Shown: positions 6,559-7,833 of the stretch, piece after piece
Numbering within the stretch: position 1 is the first letter of the stretch
Layout: the number at the start of each line of letters is the position of its first letter
Assembly: GCA_030066475.1 (NCBI GenBank)
Contig: JASJBO010000346.1
Location: 1 to 7,833 of the forward strand
Length of the DNA: 7,833 nt
Direction of reading: 5' to 3'
Source: Myxococcota bacterium
GTDB taxonomy: Bacteria; Myxococcota_A; UBA9160; PR03
The notes under the pieces: generated by a model
Seen by the model: only the letters and a program-made list of their open reading frames with translations
Databases searched by the model: none
Told to the model about the DNA's origin: nothing
Position numbers and translations under genes: made by a program

Positions 6559-7046
6559 GAGCCCCCGCCGCGCTCGCCGGCCTGGCCGCGCTGCTGCTCG
6601 GCTGCGGGGGTGGGCCCGAGGGCCCCGCGCCCGACGTGTCGGCGGGCGTGGTGGTGGTCGAATCGCCTGCCGTGTACGACTTCTACGAGCGCGCCACGGC
6701 CTTCTACCAGCGCCTGGAGGGGCGTCGCTTCAACAGCATCACGACGTTCCGCGATGCGGGTCTACGCGAGTACTTCCGCGACGACCTGAGCTTCTCCGAC
6801 TACTACGCGCTGCTCGCCCAGGAGCTGGTCGAGGCCCACTTCGAGCGCAGTCAGCCGATCGCGTCCGAGATCCTGGAATTCCTGGTCGACGGCCCCGGCA
6901 GCGCCCGGGTCCGGGTACTGATCGGGGGCGAGAACGGCCTGCCGCTGCGCTGGTGGCAGACCGGCATCGAGCGAGAGGACCACTGGGAGCGTCTGGATGG
7001 ACGCTGGTGGATCGTGCCGAACCGCTCGAAGAGCACCGCCGGCTGA
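6555..7046 (+). CDS. Small predicted lipoprotein of unknown function
   Basis: A 163-residue protein that I do not recognise. The N-terminus is a clear lipoprotein signal peptide, with a hydrophobic run at residues 4-16 and lipobox LLGC with C17. A Gly/Pro-rich linker follows to about residue 30. The mature part is a compact alpha/beta-looking domain rich in aromatics (FYERATAFYQRL, REYFRDDLSFSDYYALLAQE). It ends in beta-like stretches with Trp pairs (LRWWQTGIERED and GRWWIVPNR). That pattern, helices first and then strands with a final W-W-x-V, resembles NTF2-like or SnoaL-like folds, but this is only a guess. The start is ATG 6555 in the ATGA overlap with the ppdK stop, so it is probably translated by coupling and belongs to the glyQS-ppdK transcript. 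No role in PPDK function can be inferred from sequence. Confidence 0.85.
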   Translation: MRAPAALAGLAALLLGCGGGPEGPAPDVSAGVVVVESPAVYDFYERATAFYQRLEGRRFNSITTFRDAGLREYFRDDLSFSDYYALLAQELVEAHFERSQPIASEILEFLVDGPGSARVRVLIGGENGLPLRWWQTGIEREDHWERLDGRWWIVPNRSKSTAG

Positions 7047-7081
7047 CGCCGGCGCGCCCTCCGCCCCCCCCCATCGTGGGG
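7038..7081 (+). terminator. GC hairpins at the operon end, no U-tract
   Basis: GCCGGC at 7038-7043 and GCCGGC at 7048-7053 can pair around the lipoprotein stop codon, leaving a 4-nt loop. A run of nine C residues follows (7064-7072). A second small hairpin, CCCCA (7069-7073) with TGGGG (7077-7081), closes the stretch. No T-run follows, so this is at best a weak or factor-assisted end of the upstream transcript. Confidence 0.3.
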
Positions 7082-7120
7082 CACGTTGGCGCGGCAAATC
7101 GGTCCCAGGCATGTACTCTA

Positions 7121-7298
7121 TTGCCCACTTTGGGTAAAACGGTACTTCATTACGGAGGATACCCGGGGGTCTGTCCCTCTGGGGAAGAACAGTGAATTCC
7201 ATCGGTTGCGCGGAGACCTAGCCGCCAAGCTGCGGCAACGCGGGGAGCTGGCACGACCGTTGCTCCTGAGACTGCCGGGACGCAAGTCCCCCCTTTTT
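7121..7298 (+). ncRNA. Candidate structured RNA (leader or small RNA) of unknown class
   Basis: This part of the 394-base gene-free region between the lipoprotein and the ECF sigma gene begins in a locally AT-richer patch (about 7108-7153) unlike the surrounding DNA. It then shows a run of local stems: CCCA (7124-7127) with TGGG (7131-7134), GCCGC (7221-7225) with GCGGC (7232-7236), GGAGC (7244-7248) with GCTCC (7262-7266), and the terminator-like stem at 7277-7290 followed by five Ts. Successive hairpins ending in an intrinsic-terminator shape suit a riboswitch-like leader or a free-standing small RNA. I compared the core sequences I remember for cobalamin, c-di-GMP-I, glycine, ydaO and T-box elements and none fits convincingly. 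The boundaries are approximate, no strong promoter is visible, and the strand follows from the T-run. Confidence 0.3.
7277..7298 (+). terminator. Intrinsic-terminator-like hairpin with T5
   Basis: GGGAC (7277-7281) pairs perfectly with GTCCC (7286-7290) across a GCAA tetraloop, which is a stable GNRA loop. Three C residues and then TTTTT (7294-7298) follow. The 5-bp stem is short, and the CCC between stem and T-run weakens it. Even so, this is the only stem-plus-T-run I see in the window. It could end the glyQS-ppdK-lipoprotein transcript or serve as an attenuator ahead of the sigma gene. Confidence 0.5.
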
Positions 7299-7312
7299 CG
7301 GAGAGACCGCTA

Positions 7313-7356
7313 ATCGCCGAGCCGGGTTCCGCTCCCGGCGGAGAAGGCTCGGCGAT
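7313..7356 (+). promoter_or_regulatory. Long hairpin upstream of the ECF sigma gene
   Basis: ATCGCCGAGCC at 7313-7323 is perfectly complementary to GGCTCGGCGAT at 7346-7356. Inside, TCCGC (7328-7332) pairs with GCGGA (7338-7342). An alternative upper stem is CCGGG (7322-7326) with CCCGG (7334-7338). No T-run follows, so it is not an intrinsic terminator. The structure ends 84 nt before the proposed GTG start. It could be a 5' leader structure, an mRNA stabiliser or a protein-binding palindrome. In 7357-7440 I see nothing else except the GGAG at 7429-7432 used by the sigma gene. Confidence 0.5.
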
Positions 7357-7440
7357 CAGGGAGTGTGGGATCGAGTGCGAAGAATCAGCCCCCCTCAGTC
7401 GAGAAGTGTCCGCAGTCCGGGCGTTCCCGGAGCCGTCACC

Positions 7441-7833
7441 GTGCCCCCGACCGGCCCGCGCCGCACGCGGCCCGCCGAGAGCTCCGAGCGGGACAGCCCG
7501 GCCAGCCCGGCCGCCCGACCCACCGTGGCCGAGCGAGACCGCATCCTCGTCGCCAACATCCTGGCCGGCAGCCGCCGCCACTTCGACGAGCTGTACGACG
7601 CCTACTTCCAGCGTGTCTACCGCTTCGCGCTGAAGCGGCTCAGCGACACCGCCGAGGCGGAAGACGTGGCGCAGGAGGTGTTCGAGACGGTCTTCCAGGC
7701 CCTTCCGAGCTTTCGCGGTGAGTCGAGCCTGCTGGTGTGGATCTTCGGGATCACCCGCAACAAGGTGAACCGGCGCTTCCGCGGTCACCGCCCGCGGCTC
7801 GAGTCGCTCGACGAGACGGGCGCCGACACGCTG
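7441..7833 (+). CDS. RNA polymerase ECF-type sigma-70 factor (3' end outside window)
   Basis: 131 codons are visible before the right edge cuts the gene. Sigma region 2 is clear from about residues 48-112. It has the core-binding helix (FDELYDAYFQRVYRFALKRL), the acidic EAEDVAQEVF motif, and the -10 recognition part ending FRGESSLLVWIFGITRNKVN. Region 4 would lie beyond the window. By family the protein directs RNA polymerase to a small regulon, often in response to envelope or oxidative stress, but the subgroup cannot be told from this fragment. The frame has no ATG. It is open from 7270, and I choose GTG 7441 because GGAG at 7429-7432 sits 8 nt upstream. GTG 7525 lacks a ribosome binding site. 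The first 40 residues are Pro/Arg/Ser-rich and probably disordered. Any anti-sigma factor would lie to the right. Confidence 0.93.
   Translation, partial: MPPTGPRRTRPAESSERDSPASPAARPTVAERDRILVANILAGSRRHFDELYDAYFQRVYRFALKRLSDTAEAEDVAQEVFETVFQALPSFRGESSLLVWIFGITRNKVNRRFRGHRPRLESLDETGADTL

Noticed and set aside
7141..7240. Cobalamin riboswitch
   Set aside because: The GGGAA/GTG/AAT block cannot form the expected stem, and the B12-box-like GGAGACCTAGCC is too close and contains an inserted base. Kept only as a low-level finding.
7244..7298. c-di-GMP-I riboswitch suggested by GGGACGCAAG
   Set aside because: The partner GGCAAACC element and the tetraloop-receptor arrangement are absent, and the sequence is better explained as a GCAA-loop terminator hairpin.
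7086..7313. 75-codon plus-strand open frame in the intergenic region
   Set aside because: TTG start without a ribosome binding site, no domain, and base composition unlike the neighbouring genes. RNA structure explains the region better.
7321..7338. tRNA T-arm suggested by GGGTTCCGCTCCC
   Set aside because: The loop lacks the conserved purine-A positions, and no anticodon arm or acceptor stem can be found around it.
7300..7360. Glycine riboswitch suggested by GGAGAGACCGC
   Set aside because: The GCGCCGAAGG core and the CTCTCAGG segment are missing.

Overview
The window is a very GC-rich stretch (roughly 70% or more by eye) of a Gram-negative bacterial chromosome. Two genes carry lipoprotein signal peptides. 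One of these is a TPR lipoprotein of the pilus-assembly (PilF/Tgl) type. The gene set and the arginine-rich codon style suggest a lineage of the former Deltaproteobacteria (Myxococcota, Binatota or relatives). That placement is inference; no marker in the window fixes it.

Layout, all genes on the plus strand. Bases 1-209 are three 66-bp tandem repeats plus a partial fourth, cut by the left edge. A short GC-hairpin gap follows. Next come a six-TPR lipoprotein gene (357-1169), a small membrane-anchored helix-turn-helix gene of RodZ type (1127-1609), recO (1627-2415), dimeric-type glycyl-tRNA synthetase (2480-3838), pyruvate phosphate dikinase (3835-6558) and a small lipoprotein of unknown function (6555-7046). 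A 394-base intergenic region follows with several hairpins and one intrinsic-terminator-like structure. The last gene is the start of an ECF sigma factor (7441 to the right edge).

The first six genes are tightly packed, with overlaps of 43, 4 and 4 nt and gaps of 17 and 64 nt, so most of the block is probably co-transcribed. The only internal gap that looks like a promoter is the 64 bases before the glycyl-tRNA synthetase gene. It holds two tandem copies of a 12-mer containing a perfect TTGACA. The TPR lipoprotein/RodZ-like pair resembles the pilF-rodZ order of gammaproteobacteria and suggests cell-envelope work (pilus secretin assembly, cell shape). The recO/glyQS/ppdK part is housekeeping: recombinational repair, tRNA charging and PEP/pyruvate energy metabolism. 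Glycyl-tRNA synthetase releases AMP and PPi, and PPDK can consume both in its catabolic direction, so their stop/start overlap is biochemically suggestive.

I did not find a clearly new multi-gene system. The items most worth checking are the 66-bp repeat array, which is open in all six frames, and the structured RNA candidate in front of the ECF sigma gene.
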